Below the pieces are notes generated by a model. It saw nothing but the letters and a program-made list of their open reading frames with translations. It was not told where the DNA came from and made no database searches. 16,850 bases of DNA from Chloroflexi bacterium UBA4730. GTDB taxonomy: Bacteria; Chloroflexota; Limnocylindria; P2-11E. Both the position numbers and the translations under genes were made by a program. The stretch covers positions 1 to 16,850 of the forward strand of contig DHJC01000006.1 in the NCBI GenBank assembly GCA_002404155.1, read 5' to 3'. This document shows positions 1-6,414 of this stretch, in pieces (the stretch's first letter is position 1; every line of letters starts with the position of its first letter).

Positions 1-149
1 GGTCGACTGGTGGAACCACCGCCGGCTCCACGGCGCCTGCAACGATGTCCCGCCCGCGGAGTTCGAAGCCCTCTACTACGCTCAGCAGCCGGCAGTGCCG
101 GTCGCGTGAATCAAAGCCGCGGAGTCTCTACAGAACCCAGGGCGATTCA
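1..149 (+). mobile_element. 3' end of an IS3-family insertion sequence (truncated by window edge)
   Basis: The window opens inside an IS3-type element. The last 35 codons of its transposase end at 109. The following 40 bases run to a GGGCGATTCA-like end, whose reverse complement begins TGAATCGCCC, fitting the TGA...TCA termini usual in IS3 elements. The left end lies outside the window, so the target duplication cannot be tested. The right boundary near 149 is inferred from the terminal motif only. Confidence 0.6.
2..109 (+). CDS. IS3-family transposase (OrfB), C-terminal 35 residues, partial
   Basis: Reading from base 2 gives VDWWNHRRLHGACNDVPPAE, then FEALYYAQQPAVPVA and a stop. This is the typical C-terminus of the DDE (rve) integrase domain of IS3 OrfB proteins, with the W-x-N-x-R-R-L-H motif and the PxEFExxYY tail. 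The catalytic DDE residues lie upstream of the window. Such proteins cut and join IS ends during copy-out/paste-in transposition. The frame is open to the window edge, so the fragment is incomplete only because of the cut. Confidence 0.85.
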   Translation, partial: VDWWNHRRLHGACNDVPPAEFEALYYAQQPAVPVA

Positions 150-363
150 ATAGCAGGCTTCGCTTTGGTGCTTGTGGCCAGCATTGCTTGGTCGGGCTTT
201 GTGCTCGTGACGGCGTGGACTCATCGCGACTTTGACCAAACATTCCCAACGGCGACCCGTGTGGGTTCGTGGGCTACGCCGGTCGGATGGTGATCGTCAG
301 CGCGATGATTCTCGGAACATTCGGCGTCGTCGCTGCAGTCGCCGGCTCGTTGATCGACTACTG
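150..363 (+). pseudogene. Remnant of a small membrane protein, frameshifted next to the IS end
   Basis: One frame reads a hydrophobic helix (FALVLVASIAWSGFVLVTAW) followed by THRDFDQT, then stops at 291-293. A second frame continues from about 242 with a Cys-containing loop (NGDPCGFVGYAGR) and another helix (MVIVSAMILGTFGVVAAVAG), ending at TGA 361-363. The two parts make a coherent two-helix C-terminus if one base is gained or lost near 240. The 5' part is missing where the IS3 end abuts. Helix-Cys loop-helix order and the VxxAMIL...GVV pattern resemble the C-terminus of the intact gene at 1018-1356, so it may be a broken paralogue. An assembly indel is an alternative to true decay. Confidence 0.45.
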
Positions 364-841
364 ACGACGGAACATGCGAACCGAATCCCCTCGCGCGCCG
401 GACAACCACGATCGCGCTCGTTCGAGGAGATTTGGGCGACGCAGGCTCGGGAGCCCCGACCCTCCACCGCCAAACGCTGCTCCGTCGCCGAAGAGGCACT
501 CATACGAAAGTCGATTGCCGGACGCTCGGACCACAATGACGAAGTCATCCTCGATCCGAACGTGGTGCGATGCGCGAAACCGCTGCCGCGACGATTCATC
601 GCGACTAGCGTCGCGCGCGGCTCGGCCTGCCTGTACGTGCCGCAGTGCGGCATCCTCGATCACGCGAAAAGCGAACGTCCCGACTGGCCCGATCGCGACG
701 CACCACACGTCGTTGCTCCCGAGTTGGCGACGGAATGTCAGCTGGCAGTCGTTCAGTTCGACCGCCCCGACTGGCTCACCCAACCGCTCGCGCCTGACGG
801 GGTCCTGGTCCATCGCCAAAGCATAGGAGTGTTACAGGGCC
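364..841. other. Stretch with no gene that can be supported
   Basis: Open frames of 118-211 codons exist on both strands. They overlap one another, are rich in Arg, Ser and Pro, and show no recognisable domain, signal or convincing ribosome-binding site, as expected of chance frames in high-GC DNA. The + frame that runs into the repeat at 842 ends in DEVVLTL-stop, and the same eight codons recur at 1381. It may therefore be the decayed 3' end of a gene, but nothing identifies it. Confidence 0.4.
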
Positions 842-893
842 TCGACGAGGTCGTGCTGACGCTCTAGCTGCCCGTGTACCGGTGGTACGGATT
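842..893 (+). repeat. 52-bp direct repeat, copy A
   Basis: The first 29 bases (842-870) are identical to 1381-1409. The next 23 differ at only a few positions. The unit contains a stop codon (end of frame DEVVLTL) followed by a short palindrome, GTACC-GGT-GGTAC. It lies upstream of the membrane protein gene, with copy B just after it. Confidence 0.8.
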
Positions 894-1017
894 CAGAGAG
901 GTATGGTCCAGGGATGCCATCGTTGCGCGTTCGCCACGGTGCGGTGGTCGCGTGCGAGGAGGTCGGGCCGAAACGTCGTGTGGATCAACTGTCGCGGGCA
1001 ATAGGGATACCGAAGGT

Positions 1018-1356
1018 ATGAGATCGAAGACGACAGCGTGGCTCCTCAGCGCGACCGGTGGCGTTGTCTCGGCGATGGCGATGCTCGAATTCGGTACACG
1101 CGGCCTCATCGCACTTCTAGCTCTCACGATTGGCGCTGCGCGCGTCGGCCAGCGCCGGTCGGCGTTTGCCGGCCTGTGCATCGGGCTCGGCGCAACGGGC
1201 AGCGTGGCGTTCGCGGCAACGGCTGGTCGATGCGCATCAGCGGGCGAGGGTCAAACCATCTGTCTCGCGTCTGGAGGGCAGTTCGGTCTAGTCGTCGCCG
1301 CGATGATCCTCGTCGCCGGAGTCGTGCTCACCTCCTTCGCACTGCGCTCTCACTGA
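1018..1356 (+). CDS. Small four-helix membrane protein of unknown function
   Basis: The ATG at 1018 gives a 112-residue hydrophobic protein with about four predicted helices: residues 6-27, 29-46, 52-72 and 86-108. Between helices 3 and 4 is a Cys-containing loop (GRCASAGEGQTICLASGGQ) whose two cysteines could form a disulfide. The frame is open further upstream to 874, but that extension is hydrophilic and Arg-rich, so the ATG preceded by GGGATACCGAAGG is preferred. No family is recognised. Direct repeats at 842-893 and 1381-1432 bracket the gene. Its C-terminal half resembles the broken fragment at 150-363. Confidence 0.6.
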   Translation: MRSKTTAWLLSATGGVVSAMAMLEFGTRGLIALLALTIGAARVGQRRSAFAGLCIGLGATGSVAFAATAGRCASAGEGQTICLASGGQFGLVVAAMILVAGVVLTSFALRSH

Positions 1357-1380
1357 GACGGACCTTGTGAAGCGTGGGGT

Positions 1381-1432
1381 TCGACGAGGTCGTGCTGACG
1401 CTCTAGCTGGCCGTGTACCCGCGGTACGAATT
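1381..1432 (+). repeat. 52-bp direct repeat, copy B
   Basis: Copy B of the repeat at 842-893: 29 identical bases, then a variant palindrome GTACC-CGC-GGTAC. The palindromic arms are conserved while the centre changes from GGT to CGC, as expected if the arms are a recognition site or a stem. It begins 24 bp after the stop of the membrane protein gene. Confidence 0.8.
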
Positions 1433-1491
1433 TGGAGATCGTCGTACGTCGCATCAGGCGGAGGCGGAGCCCCGGCCCCGACGCGAACTGA

Positions 1492-1519
1492 GAGACATCT
1501 CGTTAGAGACATCTCGTTA
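1492..1519 (+). repeat. 14-bp tandem repeat, two units
   Basis: Two perfect, adjacent copies of GAGACATCTCGTTA lie just upstream of R1. Each unit carries an inverted GAGA/TCTC. No function can be assigned. Confidence 0.85.
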
Positions 1520-1526
1520 GGGAAGT

Positions 1527-1696
1527 GGTCAGCCTCCCGCTCCGCGCTGAACAAAATGGGCAACTGACCCCCCGCGAAATCTCGTGAACAAGAGGGTCGC
1601 GGCGAACGGATTCATTCCGAAACTCGGCTATTCGTCGCGTCGTAACCGGCGCTGACTGTAGATCTGTCGCCTGTCGCGGACGCAAGGTTCCCCCAG
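1527..1696 (+). repeat. Repeat R1, decayed copy of the tRNA-bearing repeat family
   Basis: It starts with the GGTCAG...CTGACC palindrome (1527-1569) almost identical to that of R2, R3 and R5. A spacer shares about 25 bases (AAGAGGGTCGCGGCGAACGG and onward) with R2. It then has GCTGACTGTAGATC at 1651-1664, the anticodon arm of the tRNA-Tyr-like part. After that, similarity to the variable arm and T arm is poor, and the terminator hairpin and GGCGGCTGAC end are absent. The right part is truncated or eroded, so the right boundary is approximate. Confidence 0.75.
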
Positions 1697-1727
1697 GCAC
1701 GTTCGGCTGCCCATGAACGAGACACGG

Positions 1728-2144
1728 TCAGTTGAAATACGCGTCGCACATCGCAGCCGGCCCGGAGCGCGATGCCCGAACGTCTCCTGTCGCCGCGTCA
1801 TAGGCGAAGAGAGCGCATTGCCCATGAGGCACGTCGATGACCGCGTCAACGCGGATGTCGCCACGAATCGCAACGACCCAGATTGGCTGATCTGGAAATC
1901 CGCTCGGGCGTGAAGCGCCGGCGTCCTTCATGAAGTCCGACATCGTGGTGCGTTTCGCTGTGGCCCTGTCTACGCGCAGAACGATGGAGCCCAGGTGTGT
2001 CGCCTGGTCGATCAGGGCCTGCGGATCGACGATGCCGGTCTGCAGCGCGGGCGACGTGCTGGGGGGCGGGGGAGTTCGCGAAGCGACTTCTGGATTCATA
2101 CAACCACCGAGCAAGAGCAAACAAGCGACCGCGAGTCGTCTCAC
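1728..2144 (-). CDS. Putative lipoprotein of unknown function
   Basis: A 138-residue protein from a GTG at 2144. The N-terminus MRRLAVACLLLLGGC is a type II (lipoprotein) signal peptide with Cys15 as the lipidated residue. It is followed by a Pro/Ser/Thr-rich linker (residues 24-36) and a globular part of about 100 residues. The segment IWVVAIRGDIRV...ALFAYDAATGDV looks like paired beta strands of a small surface domain, with Cys110 and Cys133 possibly forming a disulfide. The frame stays open upstream into R2, but that part is antisense repeat translation, so the signal peptide fixes the start. Only 26 bp separate the start from R2, so its promoter must lie in or beyond the repeat. Family not recognised. 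Confidence 0.65.
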   Translation of the reverse strand: MRRLAVACLLLLGGCMNPEVASRTPPPPSTSPALQTGIVDPQALIDQATHLGSIVLRVDRATAKRTTMSDFMKDAGASRPSGFPDQPIWVVAIRGDIRVDAVIDVPHGQCALFAYDAATGDVRASRSGPAAMCDAYFN

Positions 2145-2292
2145 AACGTGACCAACGCTAACTCGCGGAGGGTCAGCCTCCCGCTCCGTGCTGAACAAAA
2201 TGGGCAACTGACCCTGAGAAGACATGGGCACAAGAGGGTCGCGGCGAACGGATTCACTCGGAAACTCGCGATTTGTTCACTCGATGACCGGT

Positions 2293-2349
2293 GGTGACTG
2301 TAGATCAGCCGCCTTTGGCTGTGGGGGTTCGATTCCCTCTCTGCCCACA
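2293..2349 (+). pseudogene. tRNA-Tyr-like 3' half (anticodon GTA) in R2
   Basis: The sequence reads as the anticodon arm with loop CTGTAGA (anticodon GTA), a long variable arm (CAGCC/GGCTG), a T arm with the invariant GTTCGATTC, and the 3' acceptor strand TCTGCCCA. The 5' acceptor strand (expected GGGCAGA) and D arm are missing, so it cannot be a working tRNA. One base of the terminal CCA is lost. Confidence 0.75.
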
Positions 2350-2361
2350 GATTCCGCGATG

Positions 2362-2380
2362 ACGACGGGCTCGTCGTTTT
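2362..2380 (+). terminator. Rho-independent terminator in R2 (shortened)
   Basis: Stem ACGACG / CGTCGT with loop GGCT, followed by four T. Compared with R3-R5 the inner part of the stem is deleted, but a 6-bp GC-rich stem with a T run remains. Confidence 0.65.
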
Positions 2381-2516
2381 CACCCGATCTTCGAAGGGCG
2401 GCTGACTCGCACGGATCGCGGCTGACGAAAGAGCCTTCGTGCGACGCCTCGAGCGGCTTTGGGACTGCGCACGCTTGGTGCGCGCCGGATATCCGAAGAC
2501 CGAGGAGCAGGAGAGA

Positions 2517-4076
2517 TCAGAGTCGCGCCGCGTACAGACGCCACTCGCCGACTATGCCCTTGAGGGTGCGTTCGCCTCGGTCATCGAACGTGATCCCAGA
2601 TCCGGTGACGAGATCCTTGACGGTGCTGGAGACGAGAATCTCTCCTGGGGCCGCGAGCGCGGCCAGCCGCGCGCCGATGTGCACGGCGATGCCGACGAGC
2701 TTGCCAGCGCTTTGCTCGCATTCACCCGCGTGGATTCCTGAGCGGACCTCGAGCCCCAGACCACGAGCAGCTTCACGTATCGCCGACGCGCAGCGAACCG
2801 CACGGCCCGCACCGTCGAAGGAGGCGAGGAACCCATCCCCGGCGTTATCGACCTCCCTGCCTTGGAACCGCTGCAGTTGCTCCCGAACCGCGGCGTGATA
2901 GTCCGCCAGAAGAACGCGCCACCCTCCGTCGCCCAAGCGATTCGCGTGACCGGTCGAGTCGACCATGTCGGTGAAGAGCACGGTGATCAGTACGCGGCCT
3001 GAATCCGCGGTGAATTCTTCGGCCACATGGAGCGGCTTGTCCCACGGTCGACCAGGCAGGATGAGCTGCGACCCGGTCGCCTGGGCAACAAGGTTCTCGT
3101 CAGGATCGAAGATATCGCAATGTGTTACGGCGACCGTGCGACCGCGGTGGACCACCCGCGCCCGTGCGGTGAGTTCGCCTTTGCCTGGAAACACTGGTCG
3201 AAGGAAGTGGATCTTGAGGTCAAGGGGGCCGAAGGCGGTCGCCGCGGGTACGGTCGTGAGCGTCGTCAAGTTCATCGCCGCGTCCGCAAGCCACGCGAGC
3301 GAGCCGCCGTACATCACCCCGCGAGCGTTCGCGTGCCAACCGGAAGTCGGCATGGCCATTGTCACGAGGCCCTCGCTCGCATTGAGACCGCGCAGGCCCA
3401 TGAGCCGGAGGGCGGGGGGCAGGAACTCCCCAGCCACCAACTGACGCACGGCCTCGAGTCCGGGCGTGGTATCCCAATACTCCTGTCCGTACACCTCGCC
3501 CTCGATCTCGGCGAGGTACGGATCCGGCAGGTTCGACGTGCGTTCCCCATCGGCTTGCCTCGCGCTCGCCACCTCTGGATCCATCGGAAAGAGCACGCAG
3601 CGCGAGGTGGCGTGTCCGAGGAGGCGACCTCGCCCGTCTTCGATCGTGGCCTCAGCGAGACCCAGCGACCGCGTTCCGTGGATTAGGCGGGCGCGGCAAA
3701 TCAGGGTTTGACTCCGAATCGTCGCGGCGCGCAGAAAGCTCACGGAAAGTTCAGAGGACGCGACCCCCATCCCTGCCGGCGCAGTCGTCAGCACCGCGGA
3801 GCCCAGGGCCAGGTCGGCAACAAACGCGACGGTCCCTGAGAAGAACACCCCCGCGCCCGTCTGCCACCAAAGACTGGCCGGCATCGCGGCGCTGGCCATG
3901 CCAAGACCAACCTCCGAGAGGCGAAGACCGGTGAGCCTGCTGACCGGCGCGTCGGGCAAGGTCCGGGCGATATTCGATCGCAACATCTCGAGCCCAGACA
4001 TTGCCAATGTCTCCGGGCCCCATATCGCGCCGCGTGGTGGCTGGCGCAAAGTCAGTGGGACGAAACCGGCCGCCAC
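2517..4076 (-). CDS. Tandem hotdog (PaaI-like) thioesterase fused to a class III nucleotide cyclase domain
   Basis: 519 residues from a GTG at 4076; an ATG 75 bp further in (4001), with GGAGA upstream, is a rival start. Residues about 30-165 and 220-340 are two hotdog domains; the second is the clearer PaaI type (GVMYGGSLAWLADAA, then LKIHFLRPV). Such domains usually hydrolyse acyl-CoA. Residues about 362-517 form a class III adenylate/guanylate cyclase domain (LFTDMVDST; NAGDGFLASF; SGIHAGECE; VHIGARLAAL) with metal-binding Asp370 and Asp414. By eye, the usual purine-selecting Lys before GDG is Asp410 and the transition-state Asn is His466, so cNMP synthesis is uncertain. The protein is probably cytosolic; no membrane segment or signal is seen. 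It is the only gene between R2 and R3, and R3 lies 52 bp upstream of its start. Confidence 0.88.
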   Translation of the reverse strand: MAAGFVPLTLRQPPRGAIWGPETLAMSGLEMLRSNIARTLPDAPVSRLTGLRLSEVGLGMASAAMPASLWWQTGAGVFFSGTVAFVADLALGSAVLTTAPAGMGVASSELSVSFLRAATIRSQTLICRARLIHGTRSLGLAEATIEDGRGRLLGHATSRCVLFPMDPEVASARQADGERTSNLPDPYLAEIEGEVYGQEYWDTTPGLEAVRQLVAGEFLPPALRLMGLRGLNASEGLVTMAMPTSGWHANARGVMYGGSLAWLADAAMNLTTLTTVPAATAFGPLDLKIHFLRPVFPGKGELTARARVVHRGRTVAVTHCDIFDPDENLVAQATGSQLILPGRPWDKPLHVAEEFTADSGRVLITVLFTDMVDSTGHANRLGDGGWRVLLADYHAAVREQLQRFQGREVDNAGDGFLASFDGAGRAVRCASAIREAARGLGLEVRSGIHAGECEQSAGKLVGIAVHIGARLAALAAPGEILVSSTVKDLVTGSGITFDDRGERTLKGIVGEWRLYAARL

Positions 4077-4252
4077 CCTGACATCCTGCGACGCGGAGCA
4101 CCTGACCGCAATCCAAACATCAGGAATGGGTCAGCCTCCCGCTTCCTGCTGAACAAAATGGGCAACTGACCCTTCGCGGAAATGGCTAGTCGCGTAGGTC
4201 GTGATCCAAGGACTCTCGAACAAACTCGTGATTTCTCGTCGCGATGACCGGC

Positions 4253-4309
4253 GCTGACTGTAATCAGCCGCCTTTGGCTGTGGGGGTTCGATTCCCTCTC
4301 TGCCCACCA
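4253..4309 (+). pseudogene. tRNA-Tyr-like 3' half (anticodon GTA) in R3
   Basis: A five-pair anticodon stem GCTGA/TCAGC encloses CTGTAA (one base shorter than in R2). Variable arm, T arm with GTTCGATTC and acceptor strand TCTGCCC-A-CCA follow. The CCA is encoded. No 5' half lies upstream, so it is a partial gene. Confidence 0.78.
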
Positions 4310-4320
4310 GCATTCGCAGC

Positions 4321-4353
4321 AACGACGGGCCGAAAGGCTCGTCGTTCTGTTTT
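4321..4353 (+). terminator. Rho-independent terminator in R3
   Basis: An 11-bp stem AACGACGGGCC / GGCTCGTCGTT (one G-T pair) with a GAAA tetraloop is followed by TCTGTTTT. It is a strong + strand terminator placed where the terminator of a tRNA gene would sit. Confidence 0.85.
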
Positions 4354-4380
4354 CAGCCGATCTTTGAAAAGGCGGCTGAC

Positions 4381-4666
4381 TGCGCGAAAGGCAGAAGACC
4401 CCTAGTCAGTCGCCCATTGGTGTGGACCGATCCCCGGCTAGGGACCTCCCGGAACCGCAATAGTGGCGCGGCCTCGGAGCCCAGTTGCACCCAGCGGTCC
4501 GAACACGACGGGCCTCCCAAGAGCAACTGAAACATGGGCGCTTTCGTGCGGGCAACTCTCTCGGACAAACACTCTGCCCAGTACTACGGGCGGGGGAGCG
4601 CCCGTCGGCGGCTGCGCGTGTTAGATACTTGTGCAACACCGAGTGGATGCGCGGAAAGGCGGACGA
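4381..4666. other. Non-coding or unassigned stretch before the hicB remnant
   Basis: Short frames on both strands show no recognisable domain. A GC-rich hairpin ACGGGCG/CGCCCGT lies at 4586-4605 without a T run. TTAGATACTTG near 4621 could hold a -10 box for the following reading frame. Confidence 0.35.
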
Positions 4667-4871
4667 ATGACGATTGCCGTGATCACCGAGCACGTCGAGA
4701 AAGGTTGGATCGCCTCGGCGCCGGACCTGCGCGCCCTCGCTCAAGGCGAGACCCGCGACGAAGCGATCGAGAACCTCCTGTCGCTCATCCGTACCTATCC
4801 GGAAGCACTGGATGAACTCCGTCGGGAACACCCAGTCCACGGAGCGCGACGTGACGCTCGTCGCCGTCTAG
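4667..4871 (+). pseudogene. hicB: HicB-like antitoxin, frameshifted
   Basis: ATG 4667 is preceded by GGAAAGGCGG. The product starts MTIAVITEHVEKGWIASAPD and continues LRALAQGETRDEAIENLLSL..., the beta-beta-alpha HicB fold that binds and neutralises HicA. The usual hydrophobic C-terminus (ERDVTLVAV-stop) is found in the +1 frame, ending at TAG 4869-4871, so one base was gained or lost around 4825-4850. Without correction the frame runs on to 4936 with an unrelated tail. A HicA-like remnant follows directly; order B-A is common in actinobacteria-like genomes. Confidence 0.65.
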
Positions 4872-5117
4872 CACGCCCAAACTTCCCGAGCTCAACTACC
4901 GGGAGCTCGTCAGCTTCTCTGCTACTTCGGCACTGACCTCCGGGGCGAGGGCTCTCCGCAACTCAAGGTCACCAACCGCACCGGGAAGGTGGTCATGCGG
5001 CATTGCCATCCGAGCACGGCGTTCTGGCCGGAGGCCGTCGCCGCAACGATCCGCGACCTCGAGATCACCCGCGACGAGTGCTTCGAGTGGGACCGACGGG
5101 GCCGCAAGCGTCGTTGA
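4872..5117 (+). pseudogene. hicA: HicA-like mRNA interferase toxin, frameshifted
   Basis: The first frame gives PKLPELNYRELVSF. Then, after a shift near 4913-4921, the next frame gives LCYFGTDLRGEGSPQLKV followed by TNRTGKVVMRHCHPSTAFWP and a basic end (DRRGRKRR) with TGA at 5115-5117. This is the double-stranded-RNA-binding-like HicA layout (PKLP...RELV..L...GF..RGEGS...). The usual catalytic His of the GSH motif reads as Pro here (GSPQLKV). Start codon lost or not clear. With hicB also broken, the pair is probably dead. Confidence 0.5.
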
Positions 5118-5170
5118 GCACGTCCCGCAAGCGGAGCCCGACCGCGCGACGCACTCCACGCAGCCCGGAG

Positions 5171-5483
5171 TCGTGGCTGATCGTGCGTGTCGTCCTTGCC
5201 CGTCATGGCGACGAGCGACTCGACGACCCGCCCGGTCGGGATCTGCTGGTGAGATCGAGTCATTCGTTCGCGCAGTTGGCGAGAGCTATCGATTCGACGT
5301 TCGCGCGATGGGACCTCGGACCTCCACGAGTTCAGTCTGTCCGACGGCAGGCGAATCGGGATGGCCGATGCCGACGAGTTTGATGTCGAGGGGGAACTTG
5401 ACGAGACGACCGAAACGCTCGCCGCGGCGAGGTTGAAGACTTACGCCGACGTCAAGAAGGCCGCCACCCCGCGCGCGCTGCGC
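5171..5483 (+). pseudogene. pRiA4b ORF-3-like protein, frameshifted and truncated
   Basis: One frame reads ESWLIVRVVLARHGDERLDD then PPGRDLLVRSSHSFAQLARAIDSTFARWDL. Another picks up near 5316 with DLHEFSLSDGRRIGMADADE and LARLKTYADVKK-like residues. Together they match the N-terminal part of the plasmid pRiA4b ORF-3-like family (LxxAIxxxFxW..xHLHEF). The C-terminal part (usually YDFGDxWxH) is absent. It sits in the decayed stretch between hicBA and the arsR promoter. Confidence 0.5.
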
Positions 5484-5560
5484 GTGCGCAGGACCCCGGC
5501 GGCCCTTCCCGCCATCGTCGCGCGCGTATCCGCGCGTCAAGGGATCCGTAGGAGTCGTTC

Positions 5561-5588
5561 TTGACATATTCCGATATGGACATATATT
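5561..5588 (+). promoter_or_regulatory. Promoter and ArsR operator of the arsR-AHSA1-DUF1801 operon
   Basis: A consensus -35 TTGACA (5561-5566) and a -10 TATATT (5583-5588) are 16 bp apart. The -10 ends only 6 bp before the arsR ATG at 5595, so transcription probably starts at or next to the start codon (leaderless mRNA). Alternating half-sites CATAT-TCCG-ATATG-GA-CATAT fill 5565-5585, between the promoter boxes, where a bound ArsR dimer would block polymerase. Confidence 0.7.
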
Positions 5589-5594
5589 GCGGGT

Positions 5595-5948
5595 ATGGCA
5601 CGGGCAGCCACCACATCGGATGCGTTCAACGCGGTCGCCGAGCCGCAGCGCCGGCGGATCCTCGTCCTGCTCAAAGGGCGCGAGCGTCCCGTCAACGAGC
5701 TGACGCGCGCGCTCCGGATCACGCAGCCCCGCACGTCGAAGCACCTGCGCGTGCTTCGAGAGGTGGGACTCGTGCGCGTCAGAGGGTCCGGGCAGCAGCG
5801 GCTCTACGGCCTCGACGCCCGCGGTCTCCAGCCGTTGCATGAGTGGGTCATCGGCTTCGAGCAGTACTGGAACGAAAACTTCGACCGGCTCAACGAATAC
5901 GTGAAGAAACTTCAGCAGAAGGAGCCTGCAGATGGCAGCCGAAGCTAG
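5595..5948 (+). CDS. ArsR-family transcriptional regulator (SRPBCC-associated)
   Basis: A 117-residue winged helix-turn-helix protein. Residues 10-25 (FNAVAEPQRRRILVLL) and 30-70 (VNELTRALRITQPRTSKHLR, then VLREVGLV) are the classic ArsR recognition-helix region, and GSGQQRLYGL forms the wing. No metal-binding CxC motif is present. It belongs to the type found beside AHSA1/SRPBCC genes, where it probably represses its own operon by an unknown cue. No ribosome-binding site precedes the ATG, consistent with a leaderless transcript. The 3' end overlaps the next gene by 17 bp, implying coupled translation. Confidence 0.88.
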   Translation: MARAATTSDAFNAVAEPQRRRILVLLKGRERPVNELTRALRITQPRTSKHLRVLREVGLVRVRGSGQQRLYGLDARGLQPLHEWVIGFEQYWNENFDRLNEYVKKLQQKEPADGSRS

Positions 5949-6405
5949 CAACGAAGCGGACCGGGAGATCGTCGTCTCGCGGATCATCGAAGGCCCCCGG
6001 CGACTCGTGTTCGACGCATTCACCAGCGCCACGCACCTCGGTCAGTGGTGCGCCCCGACGGGTGGCAAGATCACCACGCATTCCTTCGACTTCGAGCCGG
6101 GCGGCGTGTGGGACGCGACGATCCAGGGCCCCGATGGGAGCACATATCCCAACCACTGGGTGTGGAAGGAGATCGTGCCGCCCGAGCGCATCGTCTGGCT
6201 CTACGGGATGGGCAAGGACGACCCGCACTCGGTGAAGACCGCCCTCACGCTCGCCGAGCGCGGCGCCACGACCGAGGCGACACTGCGTTTGGTCTTCGGC
6301 AGCAAGGAAGAGCGCGACGAAAAGGTCGCGAAGTACTACGCCGCTCAGGGCGCGCAGCAATCCCTGGACGCGCTCGCCGCATACGTCGCGGCGCTCGCCC
6401 GCTAG
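5932..6405 (+). CDS. AHSA1 / SRPBCC (START-like) domain protein
   Basis: 157 residues. After an acidic N-terminus comes IVVSRIIEGPRRLVFDAFTS, the opening strand and helix of AHSA1 domains. Then HLGQWCAPTGG (WxxP-type motif), FDFEPGGVWDATIQGPDG, and a C-terminal helix (GAQQSLDALAAYVAALAR). This fold makes a hydrophobic ligand cavity; ligands of stand-alone bacterial members are mostly unknown. The start ATG is preceded by AGAAGGAG, a good ribosome-binding site inside the arsR end. Part of the arsR-AHSA1-DUF1801 operon. Confidence 0.9.
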   Translation: MAAEASNEADREIVVSRIIEGPRRLVFDAFTSATHLGQWCAPTGGKITTHSFDFEPGGVWDATIQGPDGSTYPNHWVWKEIVPPERIVWLYGMGKDDPHSVKTALTLAERGATTEATLRLVFGSKEERDEKVAKYYAAQGAQQSLDALAAYVAALAR

Positions 6406-6414
6406 GTCGCGATA

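Larger units (their letters stand above)
2171..2406 (+). repeat. Repeat R2, full copy of the tRNA-bearing repeat family
   Basis: 236 bp. It has the palindrome GGTCAG...CTGACC at 2171-2213, a spacer, a tRNA-Tyr-like 3' part at 2293-2349, a terminator hairpin from 2362, and the end GGGCGGCTGAC at 2396-2406, an inverted match to the left end. The CCA is altered (CCCACAG), and the terminator has lost the middle of its stem compared with R3-R5. No target-site duplication is evident. Confidence 0.85.
4129..4380 (+). repeat. Repeat R3, full copy of the tRNA-bearing repeat family
   Basis: 252 bp: palindrome at 4129-4171, tRNA-Tyr-like 3' half at 4253-4309, terminator at 4321-4353, right end GGCGGCTGAC at 4371-4380. 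TCAGCCGCCTTT at 4264-4275 is repeated exactly in inverted orientation at 4368-4379, enclosing the T arm and the terminator. This is the best-preserved copy and serves as the reference for the others. Confidence 0.88.

Noticed and set aside
358..819. 153-codon minus-strand frame with some protein-like segments (VGTFAFRVIEDAALRHVQ)
   Set aside because: Competes with equally long frames on the other strand, has no ribosome-binding site or known motif; left as unassigned sequence.
2161..2416. Target-site duplication around R2
   Set aside because: Left flank CTCGCGGAG and right flank TCGCACGGA share a few bases but are not adjacent exact repeats; R3 and R4 show none.
2141..4322. Minus-strand reading frames over the repeats with products such as WAERESNPH... 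or GREGIEPPQPKAAD...
   Set aside because: They are antisense translations of the T arm and acceptor end of the tRNA-like part, a well-known kind of false protein.
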